DNA from: Mycoavidus cysteinexigens_B | Lineage (GTDB): Bacteria > Pseudomonadota > Gammaproteobacteria > Burkholderiales > Burkholderiaceae | Direction of reading: 5' to 3' | Length of the DNA: 64,000 nt | Assembly (NCBI GenBank): GCA_031963465.1 | Contig: JASSUG010000002.1 | Span: forward strand, 434,001-498,000 | Shown here: positions 1-9,118 of the stretch, one piece after another | Layout: each line of letters opens with the position of its first letter | Numbering within the stretch: the stretch's first letter is position 1 | Notes under the pieces: generated by a model | Told to the model about the DNA's origin: nothing | Databases searched by the model: none | What the model saw: the letters and a program-made list of their open reading frames with translations, nothing else | Translations under genes and position numbers: made by a program

Positions 1-130
1 ATTCCCCGCGCAGTGCTACGTCCCCCATACGGTATAGCGTTTAGCTACCAGGTTACCAATCCCCTTTCACTATGCAGTGCGCTACAAGTACTTATGGCGA
101 ATGACCAGCCATAAATCGTGAAGAGCACTT

Positions 131-322
131 ATGCCTATAAAAAAGAGGCGTATATCAATACGCATCACCTATGAACCGAATCGGTTATCAAAGGGTAATT
201 TAACAGCGGCTTATGAAGTATTAATTCCAAAGATTAAATCTTCATTGGAAATAGATGTCATAAGCAGCAACCCTACGGAACACGATATGTTATTAAAGCA
301 AGTGAAAGGAGAAGTGGCATGA
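131..322 (+). CDS. Small hypothetical protein coupled to a serine recombinase
   Basis: This encodes a 63-residue basic protein that I do not recognise. Its stop codon overlaps the start of the recombinase gene in an ATGA arrangement (319-322), so the two are probably translationally coupled and belong to one mobile element. It has an Arg/Lys-rich N-terminus and no visible signal peptide or membrane segment. Base composition is AT-rich, like the first 1.4 kb of the recombinase and unlike the housekeeping genes to the right. A small accessory protein of the recombination reaction is possible, but only position supports it. Bases 1-130 upstream show no gene I can support. Confidence 0.5.
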   Translation: MPIKKRRISIRITYEPNRLSKGNLTAAYEVLIPKIKSSLEIDVISSNPTEHDMLLKQVKGEVA

Positions 323-2160
323 CCGTAGTTGCACTCTATGCAAGAGTTTCATCAGAGAAACAGGCTAAAGCTGATACGATTGCGAGTCAAATCGCAGCAT
401 TGGAAGCTCATATTCACTCAGAAGGCTATGTGCTAGCTGATGCATTTAGATTTATTGATAATGGCTACAGTGGGTCGAATTTAAATCGTCCTGCTTTAGA
501 GCAGTTACGTGATGAAGTCGCAGGAGGAGAAATTGATAAAATTTATCTTCATTCACCAGATCGTTTATCTCGTCGATATGCATATCAAATGATATTGCTT
601 GAAGAATTTGAAAAAGGTGGAGCAGAAATTATATTTTTAAACTGCCAAATAACGGATAGTCCTGAATCGCATTTATTATTACAAATGCAAGGCATGATAG
701 CTGAGTATGAAAGGGCAAAGATTATGGAACGACATCGTAGAGGGAAAATTCATGCGGCTAAAAAAGGCCATATAAATGTTTTGGGCGGTGCGCCTTATGG
801 TTATCGATATATAGACAAATATACTGGTGCAGGACAAGCCCTTTATGAAATACATGAAGCGGAGTCTATTGTGGTGCAACGTATATTTTCTTGGATAGGA
901 CAAGAGCGTCTCTCGATAGGAGAAGTATGTCGCAGACTTAAGGCAGAGAATACCTGTTCTCCCACAGGCAAGCTTTATTGGGATAGAAGCGTCATTTGGA
1001 CGCTACTAAAAAATCCAGCTTATAAAGGTCTGGCCGCATTTGGAAAAACTAAAACGACAGCTATGTTACCGAGAATCAGGCCACAAAAACATTCGTGTGA
1101 TCAGCCCAGAAGAAATTATTCTGTTTCTACAGTCGACAAAGAGAATTGGATTTATATTCCGGTTCCTGCATTAGTTAATGAGGCTTTGTTCGAAATCGCG
1201 CAAGAACAACTCAACGAAAATAAGAAATTAGCACGGACGAGACAACGAGGAGCTAGTTATTTACTTCAAGGGTTAGTGGTATGTCAGTGTTGCAAGTATG
1301 CTTATTATGGGAAACCCGTTCGAAACAAACGAGGAGAAAAAATTGATCATTATGCATATTATCGGTGCATTGGAACGGATGCATATCGTTTTGGTGGAAA
1401 TAGAATCTGCGATAATAAACAAATCCGAACTGACACTTTAGAAATGGCAGTATGGGAAGAAATCAAATATTTATTACAAAATCCAGATCGACTGGCGCAA
1501 GAATATCAACGTAGACTTGCAGAAATAGAAAATATACCTTTAGAGCAGAAAAGTATTACACTTGAAAAACAAATTTCTAAATTACAGCAAGGTATTTCAC
1601 GACTCATTGATGGATATACTCAAGGATATATCAATAAAGAAGAATTTGAACCTAGAATTAAAACCATGAAACAACACTTAAGTAATTATGAGGAGCAAAA
1701 ACAAAAAATATTTGATAAAAAACGAGTGAAGAATGAATTGACGTTGATTATGACTTGTTTAGAACAGTTTGCTTTGAGGGTACAATCCAAGCTTGAGCAC
1801 GCCGATTGGTCCGCCAAACGCGAGCTCATCAGGGCCTTAGTCAAGCGGATTGAGATTAACCAACAGGATGTGAATGTGGTCTTTCGCATATCACCTCCTG
1901 ACTTGCTGGACGTGCCACAAGGGGATGGTTACGAATGTTTGCAACATTGTGAGGGGCGTAAGCGGACCGCCTTGGGGCGTCCCCTGATGCCTTTGCTGGA
2001 CCACCCCGCCGTCCATGATGCCACTGTTCAAATACGCTCGGATCAGCCGAATTACTCTGGCGTCGCCAATACGTTTCTGCAAGCGACCAATCAAGATGTC
2101 GTGATTGACTCGATCGAAGAATTTCTCCAAATCAACGTCTACCACAATCCGCCGACCTGA
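319..2160 (+). CDS. Large serine recombinase with chimeric C-terminus
   Basis: This is a site-specific recombinase of the large serine family. The N-terminal resolvase domain has the YARVSS motif with catalytic Ser11, then RLSRR and the long helix containing EYERAKIMERHRRG. A 'recombinase' domain follows (about 160-270). A zinc-ribbon segment comes next (CQCCKYAYYG about residue 321, then a spaced CIG...CDN pair), and a coiled coil runs from about 410 to 480. Two oddities show. Base composition jumps from AT-rich to GC-rich near position 1785 (about residue 490). From about position 1953 (residue 545) the frame simply reads through the opposite strand of a group II intron reverse transcriptase, so the last 68 residues are not recombinase. 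The gene may be a recombinant or damaged copy; activity is uncertain. Confidence 0.8.
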   Translation: MTVVALYARVSSEKQAKADTIASQIAALEAHIHSEGYVLADAFRFIDNGYSGSNLNRPALEQLRDEVAGGEIDKIYLHSPDRLSRRYAYQMILLEEFEKGGAEIIFLNCQITDSPESHLLLQMQGMIAEYERAKIMERHRRGKIHAAKKGHINVLGGAPYGYRYIDKYTGAGQALYEIHEAESIVVQRIFSWIGQERLSIGEVCRRLKAENTCSPTGKLYWDRSVIWTLLKNPAYKGLAAFGKTKTTAMLPRIRPQKHSCDQPRRNYSVSTVDKENWIYIPVPALVNEALFEIAQEQLNENKKLARTRQRGASYLLQGLVVCQCCKYAYYGKPVRNKRGEKIDHYAYYRCIGTDAYRFGGNRICDNKQIRTDTLEMAVWEEIKYLLQNPDRLAQEYQRRLAEIENIPLEQKSITLEKQISKLQQGISRLIDGYTQGYINKEEFEPRIKTMKQHLSNYEEQKQKIFDKKRVKNELTLIMTCLEQFALRVQSKLEHADWSAKRELIRALVKRIEINQQDVNVVFRISPPDLLDVPQGDGYECLQHCEGRKRTALGRPLMPLLDHPAVHDATVQIRSDQPNYSGVANTFLQATNQDVVIDSIEEFLQINVYHNPPT

Positions 2161-2691
2161 CTGCACGTACGACTGCGCGGCTAACACCGCGTCGTGTGCA
2201 CGCCGTCCAGGCCGAAAGCCATAGCTGTGCTCGCTGAATTGAGGGTCTAAAATTGGCTGCAACACCTGCAACAGGGCTTGCTGGATTAGCCGATCCGTCA
2301 CCGTCGGGATGCCGAGCTCGCGCTCACCTAGGCCGTCTGGTTTTGGGATAGCTACCCGCCGTACCGGACTGGGCCGGTACGTCCCCTGTAACAGTTGCTC
2401 GCGAATCATCGGCCACGCTGTCACCAAATGGCGAGTAGTCTGATCTATGTCCAGACCGTCTACACCAGCGGCTCCTTTGTTGGACCGCACACGCCTGAGC
2501 GCCTGCTTCAGGTTTTCTCTCGCCAGCACTGCTTCCAGCAGTGCTGGCCCTGTGTTCCCGGATTCATGTCGCGGACGGCGAGCTTCGTCGCTCACAGGTA
2601 CACGCGCGGCTTCACCGCACGCTACTCCCACTCGCCCCATTTGCACGGGCATCTGACGCATTGCTTGCCGCATCGACATGACGTTAAACAC
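1948..2691 (-). pseudogene. Truncated group II intron reverse transcriptase/maturase
   Basis: The minus strand encodes the first part of a group II intron-encoded protein of the bacterial class C type. Recognisable blocks are YRPSPVRRVAIPKPDG, GIPTVTDRLIQQALLQVLQPI, SYGFRPGRRAHDAV, VVDVDLEKFFDRVNHDIL and GTPQGGPLTPL. The frame leaves homology right after GTPQGG, exactly where the recombinase sequence begins on the other strand, so the catalytic YADD block, domain X and the intron 3' end are missing. The likely start is the ATG at 2679, preceded by AGAAGGAG; a GTG at 2691 is the alternative. The protein cannot be functional as it stands. Confidence 0.88.
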
Positions 2692-3079
2692 TCCTTCTCG
2701 TTTGACCCTTCGTCACTGGCCTCAGCCTCACCGGCATATCCTGTGACTACTACGATCTCTGCTGACTTCTCGCTCCGGCTCGACACCGTTGCCCTTTCAG
2801 GCATGAGGCGAGATCTCCCCAGGTAAGAACGCACTCCTTCTCTGCACAACCGCCAGATATACGACACCTTGTCTTGACCATGAGAGCTTCGCGGTTTTTT
2901 GCCCGCTCGCCCTACTCGGCACCGCCTCCTATCTGGTTCTTGTTCATCGGCTCGCAGATTACGATCCACGCTTCCTCCCCACAATCGGTCGCCCTCATGC
3001 AGTTGCGCTTCACTTCACTCGTTATGGTCTACTTGTGGGGGGACTTACACCCCCAGGAGTGCGCCCATGCTGGGCGCAC
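1948..3079 (-). mobile_element. 5' fragment of a group IIC intron
   Basis: On the minus strand the intron starts at 3079 with GTGCGCCC, which folds with GGGCGCAC as a perfect 8-bp hairpin, a typical bacterial class C intron 5' end. About 390 nt of non-coding RNA domains follow before the truncated reverse transcriptase frame. The start lies immediately after the T-run of the tRNA-Arg terminator. Class C introns are known to insert behind intrinsic terminators, so position and protein type agree. The 3' part is lost at about 1948-1955, at the recombinase junction. Confidence 0.8.
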
Positions 3080-3118
3080 AAAAAAAAGCCACTTCGGTGG
3101 ATTAGAACCTAAGTGGCT
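3080..3118 (-). terminator. Rho-independent terminator of tRNA-Arg
   Basis: On the minus strand an 8-bp stem AGCCACTT/AAGTGGCT (3111-3118 with 3087-3094) closes a 16-nt loop and is followed by eight T residues (3087-3080). It lies about 20 nt after the tRNA 3' end. The group II intron begins directly behind its T-run. Confidence 0.85.
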
Positions 3119-3137
3119 GATTTTTAAAGAAAATTAC

Positions 3138-3214
3138 TGGTGCGGCTGGCAGGATTCGAACCCACGACCCCTTGGTTCGTAGCCAAGTACTCTATCCAAC
3201 TGAGCTACAGCCGC
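3138..3214 (-). tRNA. tRNA-Arg (anticodon ACG)
   Basis: Read on the minus strand, the acceptor stem GCGGCTG (3214-3208) pairs perfectly with CAGCCGC. The D arm AGCTCAGTTGGATAGAGT, anticodon stem CTTGG/CCAAG with loop CTACGAA (anticodon ACG), variable loop and T loop TTCGAAT are all present. The CCA end is encoded (3138-3140). The sequence appears intact. The mobile segment lies on its 3' side, but I saw no duplicated tRNA 3' end that would mark an attachment site. Confidence 0.96.
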
Positions 3215-3278
3215 ACACTAAGGACGGCATTATAGCAGCTTGCTCTCAAGTTGGAAATGACTTATTGTTAAGATTATT

Positions 3279-5369
3279 TCACCCGCTTGCACTGCTCAGC
3301 GAATCGCGAGTATCCGCACCAAAGACTCGCGCCCGCAGTAAAGCGAGCTGATCACGGGCTTGAGCCGCTTGTTCAAACTCAAGGTTCTTCGCGTGCTCCA
3401 TCATCTGCTTTTCGAGTCGTTTAATTTCTTTGGCAAGCTGCTTCTCGCTCATCCCCTCAAATTTCGCCCGCTCTTGGGCAACCTTCAATTCAGCGCGTGC
3501 ATCATCAATGTTATAGACACCGTCAATAATATCTTTGATCCGCTTGACCACCCCAGTTGGTGTAATTTGATGAGCCTGATTGTGCGCCAGCTGCTTAGCG
3601 CGCCGGCGCGCGGTTTCATCCATGGCGCGTTTCATTGAACCGGTGATTTTGTCCGCATAAAGAATCGCTTTACCATTTACATTACGTGCGGCGCGACCAA
3701 TGGTTTGAATCAGTGAGCGTTCCGCCCGCAAAAAACCTTCTTTGTCTGCATCGAAAATTGCGACCAGCGAAACCTCTGGAATATCGAGCCCCTCGCGCAG
3801 CAAGTTAATCCCCACCAGCACATCAAACACACCGAGCCGTAAATCGCGAATGATTTCGACCCGCTCAACGGTCTCAATATCGCTATGTAAATAACGGATT
3901 TTGACGTTATGCTCAGACAAAAATTCGGTCAACTGCTCGGCCATGCGCTTTGTCAATACGGTAATAAGTACGCGCTCGCCCACCTGCACACGCTGATGGA
4001 TTTCTGCTAATACATCATCCACCTGCGTGCTGGCTGGACGCACTTCGATTTCCGGATCGACCAAACCCGTAGGCCGAACCACCTGCTCAACCACCTGCCC
4101 AGATACGCGTTGCTCATAATCGGCAGGCGTCGCCGAAACAAAAATGACTTGGCGTAACTTGCCCTCGAACTCGGTAAATTTAAGTGGCCGATTATCAAGT
4201 GCAGACGGTAAACGGAAACCATAGTTCACTAGATTCTCTTTACGCGCCCGATCGCCGTTGTACATACCATTTAATTGGCCAATCAATACATGCGACTCAT
4301 CCAGAAACATCAAAGCGTCGGGCGACAAATAGTCAACCAACGTTGGCGGCGGCTCACCAGGGGCCGCTCCCGAAAAATGACGTGAGTAGTTTTCGATCCC
4401 TTTGCAAAAACCGAGTTCTTGCAACATCTCAAGGTCAAAACGGGTGCGCTGTTCAATCCGCTGCGCTTCGAGTAATTTTGCTGAACCATTAAAAAATTCG
4501 AGTCTATCGCGCAACTCTGTTTTGATGGTTTCAATCGCACGCAGAACGGTATCGCGTGGCGTGACGTAATGAGAAGACGGATATACCGTAAAGCGCGAAA
4601 GTTTGCGCTGGATATGGCCAGTTAACGGATCAAATAAATATAATGAATCAATCTCGTCACCAAATAACTCAACCCGCACCGCCATTTCCGCATGTTCAGC
4701 CGGAAAAATATCAATCGTATCGCCCCGCACCCGGAAGGTACCCCGCTGAAAATCTGTCTCATTGCGCGTGTATTGCATTGAGATCAAGCGCGCAATGACT
4801 TCTCGCTGGCCGAGTTTATCGCCTATTCTCAGCGTCAGAATCATTTGATGATATTCGCCTGGATTACCAATCCCGTAGATGGCCGACACCGTTGCCACAA
4901 TGATCGTATCGCGCCGCTCCAGCAAACTTTTGGTTGCCGACAACCGCATTTGCTCAATATGCTCGTTAATGGATGAATCTTTTTCGATAAAAAGATCGCG
5001 CTGCGGCACATAGGCTTCTGGCTGATAGTAGTCGTAATAAGAGACAAAGTATTCAACCGCATTACGTGGGAAGAATTCTCGAAATTCCGAATACAGTTGT
5101 GCCGCAAGGGTTTTATTTGGCGCAAACACAATCGCCGGCCGACCAAGCCGCGCGATGGTGTTTGCCATTGTGTAAGTTTTACCCGAGCCGGTTACGCCCA
5201 GCAACGTCTGAAATGACAAACCATCCTCAAGCCCACTGACCAACTGCTCAATCGCCGCTGGCTGATCGCCAGCAGGGAGATAGGGTTGGTACAATTGATA
5301 AGGGGAGTCGCCGAAAGTGATAAATTTCGATTCGTCCAACTTATCTTGATTTTCCCGCAGATCAGTCAT
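3279..5369 (-). CDS. uvrB: UvrABC excision nuclease subunit B
   Basis: This is the damage-verifying helicase-like subunit of nucleotide excision repair, which is loaded by UvrA and recruits UvrC. The 696-residue protein is full length. It has Walker A GVTGSGKT (about 58-65), the diagnostic beta-hairpin YYDYYQPEAYVP (about 109-120), helicase motif DESHV, the C-terminal helicase half with GINLLREGLDIPEVSLVAIFDADKEGFLR and QTIGRAARN, and a C-terminal UVR coiled coil that contacts UvrC (EKQMMEHAKNLEFEQAAQARDQL). It is divergent from the aminotransferase gene, with a 138-bp shared promoter region (5370-5507). Confidence 0.98.
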   Translation of the reverse strand: MTDLRENQDKLDESKFITFGDSPYQLYQPYLPAGDQPAAIEQLVSGLEDGLSFQTLLGVTGSGKTYTMANTIARLGRPAIVFAPNKTLAAQLYSEFREFFPRNAVEYFVSYYDYYQPEAYVPQRDLFIEKDSSINEHIEQMRLSATKSLLERRDTIIVATVSAIYGIGNPGEYHQMILTLRIGDKLGQREVIARLISMQYTRNETDFQRGTFRVRGDTIDIFPAEHAEMAVRVELFGDEIDSLYLFDPLTGHIQRKLSRFTVYPSSHYVTPRDTVLRAIETIKTELRDRLEFFNGSAKLLEAQRIEQRTRFDLEMLQELGFCKGIENYSRHFSGAAPGEPPPTLVDYLSPDALMFLDESHVLIGQLNGMYNGDRARKENLVNYGFRLPSALDNRPLKFTEFEGKLRQVIFVSATPADYEQRVSGQVVEQVVRPTGLVDPEIEVRPASTQVDDVLAEIHQRVQVGERVLITVLTKRMAEQLTEFLSEHNVKIRYLHSDIETVERVEIIRDLRLGVFDVLVGINLLREGLDIPEVSLVAIFDADKEGFLRAERSLIQTIGRAARNVNGKAILYADKITGSMKRAMDETARRRAKQLAHNQAHQITPTGVVKRIKDIIDGVYNIDDARAELKVAQERAKFEGMSEKQLAKEIKRLEKQMMEHAKNLEFEQAAQARDQLALLRARVFGADTRDSLSSASG

Positions 5370-5507
5370 TTTGGATAAAATAATGAAGTGAGCCTAAATA
5401 ACCGCAATATCTTGCTAGGCACCCGTTCAGTGATAGACTCAACCGGTACCTTTGGTTCTTAGGCAGAATGTCCTTATTCTACCCTGTCCTTTTTTTGAGC
5501 AGCTCTC

Positions 5508-6716
5508 ATGACTCTCTTTGCTACTGTTGAACTTGCACCACGCGACCCTATTTTGGGCTTAAATGAAACATTTAGTGCCGATACACGCCCAACTAAAGTC
5601 AATCTCGGGATTGGCGTTTATACGAATGACGCAGGCCGCCTGCCGTTGTTGCGCGCCGTGCGTGAAGCAGAAAAAGCGCGCATTGAAGCCGCTCTCCCCC
5701 GCGGTTATCTGCCGATCGATGGCATCGCCGCTTACGATGCTGCCGTCCAGAAATTATTATTTGGCAATGCCTCACCACTGCTCGCGCAAGGTCGCATTGT
5801 CACCACCCAATCTCTAGGCGGCACCGGCGCATTAAAGATCGGTGCAGATTTTCTGAAACGTCTCAACCCAAATGCAAAAGTCGCAGTCAGCAATCCAAGC
5901 TGGGAAAACCACCGCGCGATCTTTCAAGCTGCCGGCTTTGAGGTCCTGAGCTATCCTTACTATAGTGCTGAAACACAAAACGTTGATTTTGCTGGCTTAA
6001 GTAGCACATTAAATACTTATACACCAGGCACGATCGTCGTATTACATGCATGTTGCCACAATCCAACCGGCGTTGATCTGACTCCCGAGCAATGGCAACA
6101 AGTGGTGCAGATTGTTAAAGAGCGCGAACTCATTCCATTTCTTGACATTGCCTATCAAGGTTTTGGCGCAGGTATCGAGGAAGACGCTGCAGCCATCCGG
6201 CTATTTGCCGAGGCGGGCATCAATAGCTTTGTCGCGAATTCATTTTCAAAATCGTTTTCGCTATATGGCGAACGGGTTGGTGCGCTGTCAGTGATTACCT
6301 CAAGCCAAGATGAAGCCAAGCGCGTGCTATCACAGCTCAAGCAAGTGATCCGCTGCAGCTACTCAAACCCGCCCACTCATGGCGCAGCCTTGGTAGCGTC
6401 CATCCTAAGCTCACCAGAATTACGCACGCTGTGGGAAGAAGAACTCAGCGAAATGCGCGACCGGATTTTATCGATGCGCAGCAGCCTCATTACCAAGCTG
6501 AAACAATATGGTGCGAAACGCGACTTTGACTTTGTCAGCCGCCAACGCGGCATGTTTTCGTATTCAGGGTTAAATGCTCAGCAGGTTGAACGTTTAAAAA
6601 CAGAATTTGGCATTTATGCCGTCAGTAGCGGCCGTATCTGCGTGGCGGCATTGAATACGAAGAACGTTGAAGTCGTTGCACAAGCGATTGCGCATGTGCT
6701 GGACACAACTGTATGA
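5508..6716 (+). CDS. tyrB: Aromatic amino acid aminotransferase
   Basis: This is a class I PLP aminotransferase of the aspartate/aromatic type (402 residues), moving amino groups between aromatic amino acids or aspartate and 2-oxoglutarate. It shows VNLGIGVYTNDAGRLPLLRAVR near the N-terminus, the SLGGTGAL phosphate-binding region, HACCHNPTGVDLTPEQW, DIAYQGFG, and the PLP lysine in SFSKSFSLYGERVGAL (about 247). The family often carries out the last step of Tyr and Phe synthesis. It is convergent with parC, with only 13 bp between the two stops. Aspartate aminotransferase is the alternative; sequence alone does not separate them. Confidence 0.9.
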   Translation: MTLFATVELAPRDPILGLNETFSADTRPTKVNLGIGVYTNDAGRLPLLRAVREAEKARIEAALPRGYLPIDGIAAYDAAVQKLLFGNASPLLAQGRIVTTQSLGGTGALKIGADFLKRLNPNAKVAVSNPSWENHRAIFQAAGFEVLSYPYYSAETQNVDFAGLSSTLNTYTPGTIVVLHACCHNPTGVDLTPEQWQQVVQIVKERELIPFLDIAYQGFGAGIEEDAAAIRLFAEAGINSFVANSFSKSFSLYGERVGALSVITSSQDEAKRVLSQLKQVIRCSYSNPPTHGAALVASILSSPELRTLWEEELSEMRDRILSMRSSLITKLKQYGAKRDFDFVSRQRGMFSYSGLNAQQVERLKTEFGIYAVSSGRICVAALNTKNVEVVAQAIAHVLDTTV

Positions 6717-6729
6717 AAATATTTTAAGC

Positions 6730-9039
6730 TTACGCTGGCCGCAGACCGGTTGCTTTGAATTTGATCGCTGGCGCGCGGCCACGGCGAGCACGCTTACTTA
6801 ACACTGGCGCCAGCGCCGCCAGCGACAAAGTTGCTTCGGCTGGTTTGCCGCCGCGCCCAACACCGGTCAAGACTAAACCAGCCGCTCCAAAGGCGGCTGT
6901 TTGCACCAGCGTTTCTCCGTCATCTAATCCAATCAAGGTCAAGCCACGCCCGCCACCCGCTAAAGTTTTCAACTCATCTAGGCTAAATACAAGTAAACGA
7001 GCACTACTTGATAAACATGCGACATACGAGGCGTGCGGCAACAACGGTACCGACAATAGCGGTACGGCCTGTGCATCGAGTGTCATAAATGCTTTGCCCG
7101 CTTTAACCCGGCTCACCATGTCGCCAATCTTGGCGATAAAACCAAAACCAGTGCTCATCGACAGTAAAAGCCGCTGTTCAATCGGTGCGGCAAAGTAATG
7201 CAAAAGCTGCGTGCCCGCCGCCAATTCAAGCAACGACGTGAGCGGGACCCCATCACCACGCCCACCGGGCAGGCTTGCAACCGGGACCGAATAAACGCGG
7301 CCATTGCTACCCCAGGCAATTAAAGTATCTGGCGTGCGGCATTCAAATGCGCCATACAACTGATCACTCGCCTTAAACGCAAATTGAGCGGTATCCAGCC
7401 CATGGCCCTTGTGCACGCGGACCCAGCCTTTTTGCGAAATAACCACCGTGATGGGCTCATCAACCACACGCGCCTCAATCACTGCGCGCCGTTCTTGCCG
7501 AATCAGCGTACGCCGCTCATCACCGTATTGTTTAGCATCCGCCTCTATCTCGCGAATGAGTAAACGCTTCATTGCTGCCTCACTGCCAAGCAGTTCTTGC
7601 AGTTTGGTGCGCGCATCGCGCAGTTCTGCTAACTCTTTTTCTAGTTTGATACTTTCGAGCCGTGCTAGCTGCCGCAAACGGATCTCAAGAATATCGTCAG
7701 CTTGCCGTTCACTTAAATCAAATGCATGAATCAATGCAGGCTTTGGCTCATCCGCTTCACGAATAATATGAATCACTTCATCCAGATTTAAAAAGACTAT
7801 CAGCCGTCCTTCAAGAATATGAATGCGATCCTCCATCTTTGCCAGTCGAAAGCGGCTACGCCGCGTGATCGTCACAAAACGAAACGCAACCCACTCACGC
7901 AAAATCTCTATCAATGGCTTTTGGCGCGGCCGACCATCTGTGCCAATCATCACCAAATTGAGCGCGACATTGGACTCCATGCTGGTCTGCGCCAGCAGCG
8001 TATTGATAAATTCAGTCACCTCGATACGACTTGATTTTGGCTCAAACACAAGGCGCACCGCTGCCTCCCGCCCAGATTCATCACGTACCGTATCGAGTAA
8101 GGAAAGGAGATGCTGCTTCGTCTGTTGTTGTTCAGGCGTGAGCGTTTTTTTACCGGCCTTCAGCTTTGGATTAGTCAGTTCCTCAATTTCTTCAAGCACC
8201 TTCTGCCCCGATGCATTAGGCGGCAATTCAATAATCACCAACTGCCATTGGCCACGCGCAAGCTCCTCGATTTTCCAGCGCGCGCGCACTTTCAGGCTGC
8301 CCCGCCCTGTCTCATAGGCAGAAGCTATTTCATCAGCGCTTGAAATAATTTGACCCCCTCCCGGGAAATCTGGCCCGGGAAGGGTTGTCATAAGCTCTGC
8401 ATGGGAAAGCTTTGGATTGCGAATCAGCGCAATCGCCGCTTGCGCCACTTCATGCAGATTGTGAGATGGGATTTCAGTTGCTAAGCCAACGGCAATCCCT
8501 GAAGCGCCATTCAGCAATACAAAAGGCAAGCGTGCCGGCAAGCCTCTCGGCTCCTCGTTCGACCCATCATAATTCGGCATGAAGTCGACCGTGCCTTCAT
8601 ACAACTCACCCAGCAAAAGCCGGGCAATTGGCGTCAAGCGCGCTTCGGTATAACGCATAGCGGCAGCGCCATCCCCATCACGTGAGCCAAAATTACCTTG
8701 GCCGTCAATCAATGGATAACGCAATGAAAAATCTTGCGCGAGCCGCACTAAAGCGTCATAAGCGGATTGATCGCCATGCGGGTGGTATTTACCCAGCACA
8801 TCGCCCACCACGCGCGCCGATTTAACGGGTTTAGCATCGGCGGCGAGCCCCATCTCGCTCATCGCGAACAAGATGCGGCGCTGTACAGGTTTTTGCCCAT
8901 CGCCCACTTCGGGCAGCGCACGGCCTTTGACTACGCTGACGGCGTAGTCAAGATAGGCGCGTTCTGCATAGTCACCGAGCGTTAGAAATTCAATGTCTGC
9001 CCCGTTGGGGGTAGTGAAGTTGATGTTTTGTTGTTCCAT
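6730..9039 (-). CDS. parC: DNA topoisomerase IV subunit A
   Basis: This is the DNA-cleaving subunit of topoisomerase IV, which decatenates daughter chromosomes together with ParE. The 769-residue protein has the winged-helix QKPVQRRILFAM region, HPHGDQSAYDALVRLAQDFSLR, and the catalytic tyrosine in AAMRYTEARL (about residue 124). A long coiled-coil tower (LARLESIKLEKELAEL) and a C-terminal beta-pinwheel follow. ParE is encoded about 26 kb away on the same strand (35540-37525), whereas parE and parC usually lie together in this bacterial group. A decayed copy of this gene's 5' end sits next to parE, which shows how the pair was separated. Confidence 0.96.
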   Translation of the reverse strand: MEQQNINFTTPNGADIEFLTLGDYAERAYLDYAVSVVKGRALPEVGDGQKPVQRRILFAMSEMGLAADAKPVKSARVVGDVLGKYHPHGDQSAYDALVRLAQDFSLRYPLIDGQGNFGSRDGDGAAAMRYTEARLTPIARLLLGELYEGTVDFMPNYDGSNEEPRGLPARLPFVLLNGASGIAVGLATEIPSHNLHEVAQAAIALIRNPKLSHAELMTTLPGPDFPGGGQIISSADEIASAYETGRGSLKVRARWKIEELARGQWQLVIIELPPNASGQKVLEEIEELTNPKLKAGKKTLTPEQQQTKQHLLSLLDTVRDESGREAAVRLVFEPKSSRIEVTEFINTLLAQTSMESNVALNLVMIGTDGRPRQKPLIEILREWVAFRFVTITRRSRFRLAKMEDRIHILEGRLIVFLNLDEVIHIIREADEPKPALIHAFDLSERQADDILEIRLRQLARLESIKLEKELAELRDARTKLQELLGSEAAMKRLLIREIEADAKQYGDERRTLIRQERRAVIEARVVDEPITVVISQKGWVRVHKGHGLDTAQFAFKASDQLYGAFECRTPDTLIAWGSNGRVYSVPVASLPGGRGDGVPLTSLLELAAGTQLLHYFAAPIEQRLLLSMSTGFGFIAKIGDMVSRVKAGKAFMTLDAQAVPLLSVPLLPHASYVACLSSSARLLVFSLDELKTLAGGGRGLTLIGLDDGETLVQTAAFGAAGLVLTGVGRGGKPAEATLSLAALAPVLSKRARRGRAPAIKFKATGLRPA

Positions 9040-9050
9040 CCAATTTATAT

Positions 9051-9085
9051 TGGGCTAAGCTTGAATGAGTGTCAAGCTTAGCCCA
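9051..9085. terminator. Long hairpin between the lipoprotein gene and parC
   Basis: There is a perfect 13-bp inverted repeat, TGGGCTAAGCTTG / CAAGCTTAGCCCA, around a 9-nt loop. It lies between the lipoprotein stop and the parC start, so it could end lipoprotein transcription or regulate parC. No clear T-run follows on the minus strand. A degraded version is present at 34550-34590 in the second copy. Confidence 0.5.
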
Positions 9086-9118
9086 TATAAACTTACTGCT
9101 ATTCAGAAGTAGCTGCTA

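Noticed and set aside
2395..3182. Several open frames on both strands in the intron region
   Set aside because: They overlap the intron's RNA domains and reverse transcriptase antisense strand and show no protein-like features.
3138..3214. tRNA-Arg as an attachment site of an integrative element
   Set aside because: No second copy of the tRNA 3' end was found in the window; the adjacent mobile DNA is explained by an intron that targets terminators.
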